Assembly (NCBI RefSeq): GCF_023273895.1
Contig: NZ_CP096883.1
Coordinates: forward strand, 992,001 to 1,056,000
DNA: 64,000 nucleotides
Origin: Sphingobacterium sp. PCS056
GTDB taxonomy: Bacteria; Bacteroidota; Bacteroidia; Sphingobacteriales; Sphingobacteriaceae
Reading direction: 5' to 3'
Under the pieces are notes generated by a model. That model was not told the DNA's origin, did not search any database, and saw only the letters and a program-made list of their open reading frames with translations. Made by a program: the position numbers and the translations under genes. Positions 1-8,567 of this stretch are shown here, one piece after another; positions within the stretch are counted from its first letter, which is position 1, and the number at the start of each line of letters is the position of its first letter.

Positions 1-423
1 GAAAAAATCAATAATGATATCCGTCTTGAGGAAATGATCTTTCCACGTTTATTGGCTGTTGCCGATCGTGGATGGGCTCCTGAACAAAGCTGGGAGAATG
101 GCGAAAATTTTGACAGTCAGACTTATCAAAAAGGTTATGCTGCCTTTATGCAGAAGTTAGGAAACGATGAATTGAAGAAATTGGACAAATTAAATAAGGG
201 CTATCATTACCGAATTCCTGCTGTTGGAGTTAAACTGGAAAATGGAAAATTGGTAGCAAATACCGATTACCCCGGTTTCAAAATTTATTATACAGAAGAT
301 AATACTGAGCCGACTTTAAAATCAAAAGAATACAAAGGCGCGATTCCTCTTAACAATAAATCAACCTACAAGTTCAGAACAATCACACAAAACGGTGGTC
401 TGGGTATTGTATCCACCTATTAA
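1..423 (+). CDS. Beta-N-acetylhexosaminidase (GH20), C-terminal end only
   Basis: The reading frame is open from the first base, so this is the 3' end of a longer gene that starts outside the window. The visible part begins at the end of a GH20 catalytic barrel (RLLAVADRGWAPEQSWE, around the first ATG at 34). It continues into a small beta-rich C-terminal domain of the chitobiase/hexosaminidase type, with the segment PGFKIYYTEDNTEPT that is typical of that domain. The full enzyme would remove terminal beta-linked GlcNAc or GalNAc from glycans, probably in the periplasm or at the cell surface. A bidirectional terminator follows about 100 bases downstream. The family call is firm; substrate and signal sequence cannot be judged from this fragment. 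Confidence 0.85.
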   Translation, partial: EKINNDIRLEEMIFPRLLAVADRGWAPEQSWENGENFDSQTYQKGYAAFMQKLGNDELKKLDKLNKGYHYRIPAVGVKLENGKLVANTDYPGFKIYYTEDNTEPTLKSKEYKGAIPLNNKSTYKFRTITQNGGLGIVSTY

Positions 424-518
424 GAGTAGAGTTGATCTGATGCAAAAACAGGCATTAAGATGGTGGTCATTTACGTAGGATAATGCCAAACACAACTCTG
501 AATTGCTAAATGTAAAAC

Positions 519-554
519 AAAGAGACCAGAAAGTTAAAAAATTCTGGTCTCTTT
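519..554. terminator. Bidirectional rho-independent terminator
   Basis: A perfect 12-bp stem (519-530 pairing with 543-554, 12-nt loop) lies between two convergent genes: the GH20 fragment on + and the DoxX gene on -. The minus-strand side is followed by a T-rich stretch, and the plus side by TTT-A-TTTT. Confidence 0.7.
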
Positions 555-658
555 ATTTTGAAAGGAATAACTTCAAAATGCCTATCCAATTTTATTCCGT
601 TTTCATAATGCGGCATTTGTTATGTTCATCGCTATTAACAGCTTATAGAGCGATATTT

Positions 659-1066
659 TTATTTTTTATCGACAGAGTATTTACCTGGACCGATAAATAA
701 GAGTCCTAAAAACACACAGCATAATTCAATCGCATGGGATGCCCCTTTAATTCCATCTCCTTTACCAAGATGAAAAAGCGCGGCAACAATCATGGTAAAT
801 GCGAGAAAAAGTAAAGTCGGTCTCGTCCAAAGTCCTATCAATAGAAATAGTCCACCGACTCCTTCAGTGATGGCCGCCATAAATCCCCAGAAAACAGGTA
901 AAAAATGGATGCCTAAAACTCCCATAGAACCGCCCAACTTCGTCCATGTCTCCACTCCCCCCATCATCTTTGGAAATCCATGAACAATCATCATCACGCC
1001 CAGTCCAACACGCATGATCAATAAACCGAAATCTTTGTATTTTCCTAAAGTTTGAAATATGGCCAT
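659..1066 (-). CDS. DoxX family membrane protein
   Basis: This 135-residue protein has four hydrophobic segments (about residues 12-32, 55-78, 82-98 and 108-127). It carries the DoxX/DoxD-like signature: an early R-x-x-x-G segment in helix 1 (LIMRVGLGVMMIVHGFPKM) and a G-L-W-T-R-P loop. DoxX proteins are small inner-membrane proteins; some relatives are thiosulfate:quinone oxidoreductase subunits or part of redox-stress complexes, but most have no assigned reaction. It starts only 5 nt after the stop of the LD-carboxypeptidase gene, so the two are probably co-transcribed. No functional link between them is evident. Confidence 0.85.
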   Translation of the reverse strand: MAIFQTLGKYKDFGLLIMRVGLGVMMIVHGFPKMMGGVETWTKLGGSMGVLGIHFLPVFWGFMAAITEGVGGLFLLIGLWTRPTLLFLAFTMIVAALFHLGKGDGIKGASHAIELCCVFLGLLFIGPGKYSVDKK

Positions 1067-1071
1067 AGTAT

Positions 1072-1977
1072 TTAATCGATATATGTTAATGAAACCTTGT
1101 TTTTTGTTGTCTTTAATTTGACCTTCTTCCCAAAAACTAATGCATGATTGTCATCAATATGACCTGCAGGATAAGCAAATGCAATAGGAAAATCTGCTTC
1201 CCTTACTTTATCCATCACAATTTCAGATACAGATTGTCCAAATGAAGGATCAGCATCTTTCATCCCGGAAAAACCACCTACGATCAAACCCTTCAATTTT
1301 TTAAATTTACCAGCACGCTTCAGCGCCCATAACATCCGATCTACACTATAGAAAGTCTCACCTACATCTTCAATGAATAAGATCTTATCATCGTAATTGA
1401 CATCTGACTCAGATGCTAACACAGATAGAAGAATAGCTAAATTTCCTCCAATAAGGATACCTTCAGCCTCTCCTGCTCGATTAGGGAATTCTTCTTGCTG
1501 ATATGAATAGTCGACCGCATCTCCAAAAAGTGCAGCTTTCAGTGTTTCCAAAGAAGCGGCAGTACCAGCTTCAAAGGATTTGGGCATCTGTCCATGAATG
1601 GTCGGAATAGAAAATTGACCTTGGATATGACTGTGAAGTACCGTGATATCACTAAACCCAACAATCCATTTGGGCTGTTTTTTAAACCTCGAAAAGTCAA
1701 GCCGATCGATAATGCGCACACTGCCATATCCACCGCGTGCTGCAAAAACAGCTTTGATCGATTGATCATCTAAAGCCCATTGCAGATCTTCAGCCCTTTG
1801 ACGGTCATCTCCAGCAAATTGATGGTACGCCGCGGTGACAGTCTTGCCCACAAGCACCTCCAGACCCCAAGATTCTAATATTTTAACAGCTACATCTATA
1901 TTTCCTCGAATAAAACTTGCAGGACAGACAATTGCGACTTTATCGCCTGCTTTAAGAAATTCAGGTATTTTCGTCAT
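1072..1977 (-). CDS. LD-carboxypeptidase (peptidase family S66), LdcA-like
   Basis: Members of S66 remove the terminal D-alanine from the tetrapeptide of recycled murein (L,D-carboxypeptidase); a subset (MccF type) cleaves microcin-like conjugates. The 301 residues match the usual length. The Ser-Glu-His triad can be placed at Ser109 (in VGFSD), Glu203 (in LFIED) and His273 (in PAGH). The N-terminal segment GDKVAIVCPAS and the ARGGYG motif (80-85) are typical. No signal peptide is seen, which fits a cytoplasmic recycling enzyme. It heads a two-gene minus-strand unit with the DoxX gene and is divergent from metG. Murein recycling is the likeliest role. Confidence 0.88.
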   Translation of the reverse strand: MTKIPEFLKAGDKVAIVCPASFIRGNIDVAVKILESWGLEVLVGKTVTAAYHQFAGDDRQRAEDLQWALDDQSIKAVFAARGGYGSVRIIDRLDFSRFKKQPKWIVGFSDITVLHSHIQGQFSIPTIHGQMPKSFEAGTAASLETLKAALFGDAVDYSYQQEEFPNRAGEAEGILIGGNLAILLSVLASESDVNYDDKILFIEDVGETFYSVDRMLWALKRAGKFKKLKGLIVGGFSGMKDADPSFGQSVSEIVMDKVREADFPIAFAYPAGHIDDNHALVFGKKVKLKTTKNKVSLTYID

Positions 1978-2006
1978 AATCTTTATTTTAATACCGCAAA
2001 TTGAAT

Positions 2007-2014
2007 TATCTTTG
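2007..2014 (+). promoter_or_regulatory. Putative -7 box upstream of metG
   Basis: TATCTTTG fits the Bacteroidota -7 consensus TAnnTTTG and lies about 60 nt before the metG start. No convincing -33 TTTG at 19-20 nt is seen, so this is tentative. Confidence 0.35.
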
Positions 2015-2076
2015 TCAAAGAAACAAACATTTGCTTTGTTTTTTTATTTCGCTAACAATTAATTTACTGTATAGCA

Positions 2077-4146
2077 TTGAGTAATATATCCAAAAAACGT
2101 TACACCATTACATCTGCATTGCCTTATGCTAATGGTCCTTTGCATATTGGCCATTTGGCCGGCGCATATATCCCTGGCGACATTTTCGTGCGTTATTTGC
2201 GCCTAAACGATAAAGACGTCGTCTATGTCTGTGGTTCTGATGAACATGGAGCTGCCATTACCATACGTGCAAAAAAAGAAGGTATCACACCACAAGAAAT
2301 CATTGATAAATACAATACTCAGATCAAAGAAAGCTTTGAAGAATTTGGTATTTCGTTCGATATCTATCACCGCACTTCCGAGCCTATCCACCATGCGTTG
2401 TCTCAAGAGTTCTTTTTGAATTTATATGAAAAAGGGGAATTCATCGAGAAGTTCTCAGAGCAATATTATGATGAAGATTTTAATCAATTTTTAGCAGATC
2501 GCTATATCGTAGGGACATGTCCAAACTGTAAGTCCGAAGGAGCATATGGGGATCAGTGCGAGAAGTGTGGTACTTCATTAAGTCCGACAGATTTGATAAA
2601 CCCAATATCGACTTTGAGTGGAAAAACTCCAGTATTAAGAAAAACGAAGCACTGGTACTTACCATTGGATAAATACCAACCTTGGTTAGAGAAATGGTTG
2701 ATCGAAGGTAAAAAAGATGTTTTAAAATCAAATGTTTTTGGACAGTGTCAATCTTGGTTGAAATCAGGATTACAACCCCGTTCTATGACACGTGACTTGG
2801 ACTGGGGAGTAGATGTTCCACTGAAAGAAGCGGCGGGCAAAAAACTATATGTATGGTTAGATGCTCCTATTGGCTACATCTCAGCGACAAAACAATGGGC
2901 TATAGACAACGGTAAAAACTGGGAAAACTATTGGAAAAAACAAGAAAATCCAGAAGATGACTCTTGCTTGATCCATTTTATTGGAAAAGACAATATCGTA
3001 TTCCACTGTATTATCTTTCCTGCGATCTTACATGCTCATGGGGAGTATATTCTCCCAGACAATGTACCAGCAAACGAATTCTTAAATCTGGAAGGTGATA
3101 AATTATCGACTTCTCGTAATCACGCGGTATGGCTGCACGAGTATTTAGAAGAATTTCCTGGAAAACAAGATGAATTACGCTATGTATTGACTTCTATTCT
3201 TCCAGAGACATCTGATAGTGAATTTACATGGAAAGATTTCCAAGCGCGGGTGAACAATGAACTGGTTGCCATCTTTGGTAACTTTGTCAACCGTGTCATG
3301 GTGCTATCGCATAAATATTTTGACGGAAAAGTATTAAGTGGATCTCCTTTAAATGAAGTAGATCAAAATGTTTTTGCTGAATTGGCAAAGTTCCCAGATG
3401 CGATCACAGGTTCAATCCAACAATATCGTTTCCGTGAAGCATTAGCACAATTTATGAATGTGGCTCGACTAGGAAATAAATATCTGGCAGATGAGGAACC
3501 GTGGAAAGTCATCAAAACTGATGAAGAGCGTGTAAAAACAGTTTTAAATGTAGCGACTCAGATCGTTGCCAATTTAGCTGTTTTAGCGCAACCGTTTCTT
3601 CCTAAAACAGCGACTAAGCTGTTCGAGATGCTTGATTTTTCTCAGGTGAATTGGGCTGATGCAGGTAGGGCTGATTTGATTGCAGATGGGCATCAACTGA
3701 GTGAAGTACAATTATTGTTTGAAAAAATAACTGACGAGCAAGTCGAGTTTCAATTAAACAAATTGGCTGAAGCGAAAATCGCAAATGCAGCTGCAAATGT
3801 CAAAACAGAACCCGCTAAAGCAAATATTGCTTTTGAGGACTTTACAAAACTTGATATCCGTGTGGGTACGATCTTGGAAGCAGAGAAAGTAGCCAAAACG
3901 AAAAAGTTATTGAAAATAAAAATAGATACAGGTATAGATCAACGTACAGTAGTCTCTGGAATTGCAGAATTCTTCGCTCCAGAAGATATCATCGGTAAAC
4001 AGGTATCGATACTGGTTAATCTTGAACCTCGAGACATCAAAGGAATCACTTCACAAGGGATGATCTTAATGGCAGAGGATGCGGATGGACGTTTGGATTT
4101 TGTCAATCCAACAACAGCCATTAAACCAGGCAGTACCATTAGATAA
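2077..4146 (+). CDS. metG: Methionyl-tRNA synthetase
   Basis: Class I synthetase that charges tRNA-Met. The catalytic domain shows HIGH at 23-26, a KMSKS-equivalent K-L-S-T-S at 342-346, and a zinc knuckle C148-x2-C151-x9-C161-x2-C164. A C-terminal tRNA-binding domain of the Trbp111/EMAP-II type spans roughly 585-689. Length (689) is normal for the form with this appended domain. The start codon is TTG: an in-frame TAA lies at 2053, no ATG or GTG occurs between it and the conserved [15 protein letters not shown] segment, and the protein aligns with family N-termini from this TTG. A strong bidirectional terminator follows. Confidence 0.97.
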   Translation: MSNISKKRYTITSALPYANGPLHIGHLAGAYIPGDIFVRYLRLNDKDVVYVCGSDEHGAAITIRAKKEGITPQEIIDKYNTQIKESFEEFGISFDIYHRTSEPIHHALSQEFFLNLYEKGEFIEKFSEQYYDEDFNQFLADRYIVGTCPNCKSEGAYGDQCEKCGTSLSPTDLINPISTLSGKTPVLRKTKHWYLPLDKYQPWLEKWLIEGKKDVLKSNVFGQCQSWLKSGLQPRSMTRDLDWGVDVPLKEAAGKKLYVWLDAPIGYISATKQWAIDNGKNWENYWKKQENPEDDSCLIHFIGKDNIVFHCIIFPAILHAHGEYILPDNVPANEFLNLEGDKLSTSRNHAVWLHEYLEEFPGKQDELRYVLTSILPETSDSEFTWKDFQARVNNELVAIFGNFVNRVMVLSHKYFDGKVLSGSPLNEVDQNVFAELAKFPDAITGSIQQYRFREALAQFMNVARLGNKYLADEEPWKVIKTDEERVKTVLNVATQIVANLAVLAQPFLPKTATKLFEMLDFSQVNWADAGRADLIADGHQLSEVQLLFEKITDEQVEFQLNKLAEAKIANAAANVKTEPAKANIAFEDFTKLDIRVGTILEAEKVAKTKKLLKIKIDTGIDQRTVVSGIAEFFAPEDIIGKQVSILVNLEPRDIKGITSQGMILMAEDADGRLDFVNPTTAIKPGSTIR

Positions 4147-4154
4147 TACTTTTT

Positions 4155-4193
4155 AAACAAGAAAAGGGAACTTAGCGTTCCCTTTTCTTGTTT
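4155..4193. terminator. Bidirectional terminator between metG and the GLPGLI gene
   Basis: A perfect 17-bp stem (4155-4171 with 4177-4193) closes on a 5-nt loop. It lies between convergent genes and overlaps the stop region of the minus-strand GLPGLI gene. Both strands present T-rich 3' arms. Confidence 0.8.
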
Positions 4194-4983
4194 AAAATAA
4201 AATGGCATTCAGCTTTTTATTAAACTCTTTTTCACCAAGCCAATCGTAAACGGAAGTTTTTAATTTGGCAATCACTGCTGCTTTCGGCTCTGCTACCACT
4301 TTCTTTTTCTTGGTCAGCACCTTGGATACTGGAGTATTGTTGAGCTCTACCTTGGTGGCAAACATATTGATATTCATACTAGGTATAGAAACTCCTAATA
4401 TCATACCTGGTAGACCATGGATAAGTTCTGGTCCTGTAGGAACAGGGATCTGATTAGCGAAGAATGCAACGACATAGATGGAATCTTGAATAATTCCGTT
4501 TGCCCGGCGACAATCATATCCTGCAATATTACGATACTCATCCGTATATTTCCACTTCACTGTGGGCAATGAATCTTTCATTAATAACTCTTCATCACCG
4601 AAAGGCAACAACTTGAGGAAACTGTTTTCCTTAACGTTGATGTAGGTTTTCGAGTCACTAATAAATGGACTATACCAAGACACATTGCGATAATTGGCAG
4701 GATACTCTTCTTGTATCGTTTCAAAAAGAGTTTCTTCATCGAAGAACTTCAAGCTATGGTGCGTAATCATCTCTACAGGTCCCGATTTGACCGCCTGCTC
4801 TATACTGATCTTATCCCAGGTACCCAAATCTGGCTTATTTAAAAAATTGCGCTTCAGGTAGTTTTGTAAGTGAAATTTCCGCTCATATGTAATCGTTCCA
4901 CTGCTCGGGAAAAAGGCATACTGTGCAGAGGCACTTGCCATAAAACAGACTAATAACAGCAATACTACAATATATTTTCTCAT
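4192..4983 (-). CDS. GLPGLI family secreted protein
   Basis: The 263-residue protein has a signal peptide (about 1-20, ending ASASA-Q) and the motif that names the family, read here as G-L-P-G at 190-193 within GPELIHGLPGMILGV. Its biochemical role is unknown; family members are exported and restricted to Bacteroidota. It begins 1 nt after the stop of the upstream outer-membrane protein gene (4985-7768), so the two are almost certainly one operon. GLPGLI genes are commonly found beside such barrel proteins, which suggests a periplasmic or surface partner of the barrel. The basic stretch K-K-K-K near residue 225 is unusual but has no known meaning. Confidence 0.85.
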   Translation of the reverse strand: MRKYIVVLLLLVCFMASASAQYAFFPSSGTITYERKFHLQNYLKRNFLNKPDLGTWDKISIEQAVKSGPVEMITHHSLKFFDEETLFETIQEEYPANYRNVSWYSPFISDSKTYINVKENSFLKLLPFGDEELLMKDSLPTVKWKYTDEYRNIAGYDCRRANGIIQDSIYVVAFFANQIPVPTGPELIHGLPGMILGVSIPSMNINMFATKVELNNTPVSKVLTKKKKVVAEPKAAVIAKLKTSVYDWLGEKEFNKKLNAILF

Positions 4984-4984
4984 C

Positions 4985-7768
4985 TTATTTTCCTCCTTTC
5001 ATAGTTGTAAAATTATAAATCACTTTCAACATGCCATAGCGATGCAACACTTCATTGCTGGACTGAATAAAGGATGTCCCACTTTGATACCGATTGATAC
5101 CACTATTCTTATTTAAGATATCGTTGACAAAAAGTTGTGCTTCTAATGATTTATCTTTAAAGAACTTTTTAGATATATAACCATTCATATTGACAATATT
5201 GATCGATTCCAAGGTTTGGGTTGCGCTCTTATAATTTTGACGCCCCTCCAATGATATTTTAAAATCCTTTGGTAGATAATATGTTGCTCTACCAAACGTA
5301 TTCATTTTGAAAGATGTTCTACTTAATTCCGGCTGTAAAGAAGAGCTTAGATTTTCAACCCCTGGACTAATTGATATATAAAAATCCATTTTATTAGCTT
5401 TAGAACGATTAAGCCCTATGCTAGGAGAGAGATTCAAACTTTCATTTTGATTTAGCTGAGGCTCTGTTCTACCGATTGATAAATAGCTGTACTGACTATA
5501 ATAATCAATGTTAGCCCCAAGATTCAAATTTAATCCCCATTTTTTATGCAGGACAAATCGATATCCTGTACCCCCGTATATATTCCAGCTCGCCTTATCA
5601 ACATTAACATATTTGATATCCTGCCTACCATCTGCATAATAGGTCACCCGACTCGATATATTGTCGATCCCTTGTGAACCATTTAAATACACATAGATAC
5701 TTTGATCTTTAAGCTGCTTATAAGAATTAAATTCTAAAGAGTAATTATTATTAAAGCCGGCTTTTAAATCAAAATTATCTAAATACTGTACCAATTGCTG
5801 TGAGTTTTGTTTTAATGGCTCAATCTGCGTAAGTGAGGGTTGTACCGTTCTACCCGAATACCTAAAATAAATGCTTTTGCTTTTGGTTATTTTATAATTT
5901 CCAGAAAAACTTGGTCGAATAGACGTTTGATTACGTTGAAGTGTGGTCCCCAAATTATTATATGCTCGCTTCACATCCTCATAATCCAATTGATTACTCA
6001 AATTAACGGTCAGCTTACTATCCTTATAATTAAGAGAAGTATTCAATCCATTTTTTATACTCGTAAAATCAAAATCATTAAGGATGCGATCATCTAATAC
6101 CGTATATTCACCAGTGACGGGGTCTTGATCAAAAGATTGATTTAAGGTTTCTGATGTATTGTTAAGGAATGAATATCCGAGAGAAGCAGTTAACCTTTTA
6201 GACAAAGGTTCGGTAAACGTCATCGATGCCCCAAAGTTGGTATTTTTATTTTTATCACGCTTAAATTGATCAATTGTAGCCGTACTATCTTTCACCTTAA
6301 AATAGGTTCCTGAAAAATAATTTGTTTTACCATCGCTTTGATTAGTATTTGTATTTAGAGCTACAGTCAACGATCTTCTTTCTTTTTTAAAACGACGGGT
6401 GAGCAAAAGATCTATATTGAATCTCTCTTGATCGCTTTTTACTCTATTTCGAGCGTTCGTTTGAGTGATTGTATCCCCCTCTATCGTCTGCTGTCCACCA
6501 AATGTCTCAGAAAAATTATCGCGTTGTGATTTATTAAACCCCATCTTCACAGTCATGTCGGTCAAGGAATCTAATTTATAATCATAGCGCAGATTAGCAG
6601 CATTTACCCGGCTCTCATTATCAGAATTTGTTTTGGAATTGTCAATACGTGCTTGATCAGGAAGATTATTCTGTGCAAGGTAAGTACTCGTATTCGTGAC
6701 ATTAAGTTGATTGCGTTTGTAGTTAACATTGATCTTATGCTTATCATTGGCTGTTTTATCGGAATAACTAGCTCCAAAATTAAGTGCTTTTGGTACTCCA
6801 CCTCCGTAATAATTACCATCAAATCCACCATCTGAACCATCGCCTCCCGATATCATAATACCTCCGCCATCCATCATCTCGACATTACCAGATCCACCTA
6901 CACCATATTTCTGACCATCTTCAAAGCCCAACCCCACCATACCGTCATTGGCTGAAATACCAAATACAGCAATCTTTTGATTACCACTAAATCTATTGGC
7001 CATCACTTTTCCACCATAATAATTATCGGTACCACCCCCTGCGGTAGCCTGTCCAAACATTCCCTTTTTGCTATCAGCCTTTAGTTTGATATCAATAGTC
7101 TGTGTCCGTTCACCATCATCGACACCTGTACGGTCTGCTAAATCTGATTTCTTTTCGTATACCTGCACTTTACTGACCATATCCGACCGGATATTTTTGG
7201 TGATGAGTGTTGGATCATCACCAAAAAACTCTTCGCCATCCAATAAAACTTTTTTCACTTCTTTTCCATTGGCCGTGATTTTTCCATTCGCGTCAATGGT
7301 CATACCTGGCAGAACCTTTAAAAGATCTTCCACTTTTGCATCCTTCTCTACTTTGAAGCTACCGGCATCATATTCTACTGTATCTCCTTTAATAACAACA
7401 GGAATTCGACCAGTTACTTGTGCTTCTTCTAACAGTAAAGCTGCTTTTGACAATTTAATAGGTCCAAAATCAATAGTCTCTTGACCTACCTTAATGTCCT
7501 TTACAAAATCAACATATTGAGGAAAAGATACAATAAATCGATACGATCCAGTATCTATTTTTGGAAAGCTAAAATCTCCGTTTTCTTTTGTTCTCACAAA
7601 CTTTACTAGTACAGAGTCCTTAGCATTTAATAACACAACAGCAGCTTTTCCGAGTTTTCCCCCATCCTTCGAATCAACAATCTCTCCCGATATTTTTGTT
7701 TGTGCTTGCGCTGAATTGGTCATCATAAATGAGCACAGCAGTACTATGCTCCAATAGAGTTTGGCCAT
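4985..7768 (-). CDS. TonB-dependent-receptor-like outer-membrane beta-barrel protein
   Basis: 927 residues with a signal peptide (about 1-22, NSAQAQ). A carboxypeptidase-regulatory-like Ig fold follows (about 25-110), then a plug-like region (about 125-230, with DANGKITANGKEVKKVLLDG). The rest is a long region of alternating beta-strands with Asn/Tyr-rich turns, as in the outer-membrane beta-barrel family PF14905. A glycine-rich insert (GGG/GGDG repeats, about 275-320) interrupts the early barrel. Such proteins are assumed to move substrates across the outer membrane, but the substrate is unknown. It is the first gene of a two-gene unit with the GLPGLI protein. An 8-bp inverted repeat lies about 44 nt upstream. 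Confidence 0.85.
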   Translation of the reverse strand: MAKLYWSIVLLCSFMMTNSAQAQTKISGEIVDSKDGGKLGKAAVVLLNAKDSVLVKFVRTKENGDFSFPKIDTGSYRFIVSFPQYVDFVKDIKVGQETIDFGPIKLSKAALLLEEAQVTGRIPVVIKGDTVEYDAGSFKVEKDAKVEDLLKVLPGMTIDANGKITANGKEVKKVLLDGEEFFGDDPTLITKNIRSDMVSKVQVYEKKSDLADRTGVDDGERTQTIDIKLKADSKKGMFGQATAGGGTDNYYGGKVMANRFSGNQKIAVFGISANDGMVGLGFEDGQKYGVGGSGNVEMMDGGGIMISGGDGSDGGFDGNYYGGGVPKALNFGASYSDKTANDKHKINVNYKRNQLNVTNTSTYLAQNNLPDQARIDNSKTNSDNESRVNAANLRYDYKLDSLTDMTVKMGFNKSQRDNFSETFGGQQTIEGDTITQTNARNRVKSDQERFNIDLLLTRRFKKERRSLTVALNTNTNQSDGKTNYFSGTYFKVKDSTATIDQFKRDKNKNTNFGASMTFTEPLSKRLTASLGYSFLNNTSETLNQSFDQDPVTGEYTVLDDRILNDFDFTSIKNGLNTSLNYKDSKLTVNLSNQLDYEDVKRAYNNLGTTLQRNQTSIRPSFSGNYKITKSKSIYFRYSGRTVQPSLTQIEPLKQNSQQLVQYLDNFDLKAGFNNNYSLEFNSYKQLKDQSIYVYLNGSQGIDNISSRVTYYADGRQDIKYVNVDKASWNIYGGTGYRFVLHKKWGLNLNLGANIDYYSQYSYLSIGRTEPQLNQNESLNLSPSIGLNRSKANKMDFYISISPGVENLSSSLQPELSRTSFKMNTFGRATYYLPKDFKISLEGRQNYKSATQTLESINIVNMNGYISKKFFKDKSLEAQLFVNDILNKNSGINRYQSGTSFIQSSNEVLHRYGMLKVIYNFTTMKGGK

Positions 7769-7811
7769 TAGGTTTGGTTTATAATTATTAAAAACTAAAG
7801 ATATAGTTTAA

Positions 7812-7828
7812 ATACGATTTAATCGTAT
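7812..7828 (-). promoter_or_regulatory. 8-bp inverted repeat upstream of the outer-membrane protein gene
   Basis: ATACGATT and AATCGTAT are separated by one base, 44 nt before the start codon at 7768. Size and position fit an operator for a dimeric regulator, but no binding protein can be named. Confidence 0.35.
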
Positions 7829-7855
7829 GATTTTTGTTAAATTTTCGTTAAAAAT

Positions 7856-7893
7856 AAAAAAGGTCGAATTAGTTGACTAATTCGACCTTTTTT
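7856..7893 (-). terminator. Terminator of the Rrf2 regulator gene
   Basis: A 12-bp perfect core stem (7861-7872 with 7877-7888, loop TTGA) is flanked by A-tract and T-tract arms. It lies 20 nt beyond the stop of the minus-strand Rrf2 gene. Confidence 0.75.
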
Positions 7894-7911
7894 ATCATAT
7901 GTTTAATTTAA

Positions 7912-8361
7912 CTAGTGCTCTTCTGTTATGTCTAAGTTTAATTGTTTTTCTTTATTAATTAAACTCGCAACACTCGTATCGTTTAGTATTTGTAGCATCG
8001 CATTACGGACTTCGACAAAAGTATCCCGTATACCACAAGCATGTTCTGTAGTACATTCATCACACGAACGGTAAAAATTAAGACTCACACAAGGTAATAA
8101 AGCAATAGGGCCATCAATCAACCGCATCACCTGTGATAGATAAACATCTTCAGGTGCTTTATTCAGACTGTATCCACCGCCTGCGCCTTTCTTGCTATAT
8201 AAAATTCCTGCATTACGCATTTCTAACAATATCTGTTCTAAAAATTTCTTCGGAATATTTTCTTCCTCCGCAATTTTTACGATCTGCATCGGATCTTTTC
8301 CGTAGTTCCTACCTAAAACCATTAAGGCTTTAATTGCATATTTTGTCTTTTTAGAAAGCAT
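7912..8361 (-). CDS. Rrf2 family transcriptional regulator
   Basis: 149 residues with the Rrf2 winged helix at the N-terminus (KTKYAIKALMVLG; recognition region KKFLEQILLEMRNAGIL; wing with KGAGGGYSL). Four cysteines sit in the sensor region: C91, C100, C103 and C109 (C-x8-C-x2-C-x5-C). In IscR, NsrR and RsrR, cysteines there hold an iron-sulfur cluster, so this protein may sense iron-sulfur status or a redox/nitrosative signal. The spacing differs from the IscR pattern (C-x5-C-x5-C), so it should not be named iscR. It stands alone and its promoter lies within large inverted repeats, so autoregulation is likely. Confidence 0.87.
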   Translation of the reverse strand: MLSKKTKYAIKALMVLGRNYGKDPMQIVKIAEEENIPKKFLEQILLEMRNAGILYSKKGAGGGYSLNKAPEDVYLSQVMRLIDGPIALLPCVSLNFYRSCDECTTEHACGIRDTFVEVRNAMLQILNDTSVASLINKEKQLNLDITEEH

Positions 8362-8383
8362 ACTCTTAAATCAAATTTATCTA

Positions 8384-8413
8384 CAAACTTAGATAAATTT
8401 GTTCTATTTGCAA
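8384..8413 (-). promoter_or_regulatory. Promoter of the Rrf2 gene, overlapping a shared 18-bp motif
   Basis: On the minus strand a TTG (8411-8413) and a -7 box TAAGTTTG (8384-8391) are separated by 19 nt, matching the Bacteroidota TTTG-N19/20-TAnnTTTG pattern. The -7 box is part of the 18-mer CAAATTTATCTAAGTTTG (8384-8401), found again upstream of xseA and the amidase gene. A further half copy abuts it at 8372-8383. Confidence 0.6.
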
Positions 8414-8440
8414 TTTTAATTGCAAATAGAACAAATTTAT
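8393..8440. repeat. Perfect 48-bp inverted repeat at the Rrf2 promoter
   Basis: The arms 8393-8415 and 8418-8440 are exact reverse complements (23 bp each) around a 2-nt centre (TT). The repeat covers the -33 region of the Rrf2 promoter. It could be an operator, or a cruciform or terminator of upstream transcription, although neither side has a long T-tract. Confidence 0.8.
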
Positions 8441-8461
8441 TCGTTTGAGTGTTTTTTATCG

Positions 8462-8494
8462 GTGTCTGATGATTGTTTTTCAATTATCAGACAC
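8462..8494. terminator. Hairpin downstream of the phosphatase gene
   Basis: GTGTCTGAT at 8462-8470 pairs with ATCAGACAC at 8486-8494, with a further 4-bp inner stem after one mismatch and a 5-nt loop. It lies between the end of the minus-strand phosphatase gene and the Rrf2 promoter. A weak T-tract makes the terminator call tentative. Confidence 0.45.
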
Positions 8495-8567
8495 GGTTTG
8501 CTATTAATAAATATCGTGTAGCAGAACTTTAATAAATGCTATTTACCATATAGCACTAGAAGCAGTA

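Noticed and set aside
503-700. 65-codon + strand open frame between the GH20 fragment and the DoxX gene
   Set aside because: It runs through the bidirectional terminator stem and overlaps the antisense DoxX gene; no family resemblance.
7068-7484. 138-codon + strand open frame opposite the outer-membrane protein gene
   Set aside because: Antisense to the plug region of a clear family member; low-complexity Ser/Thr-rich product.
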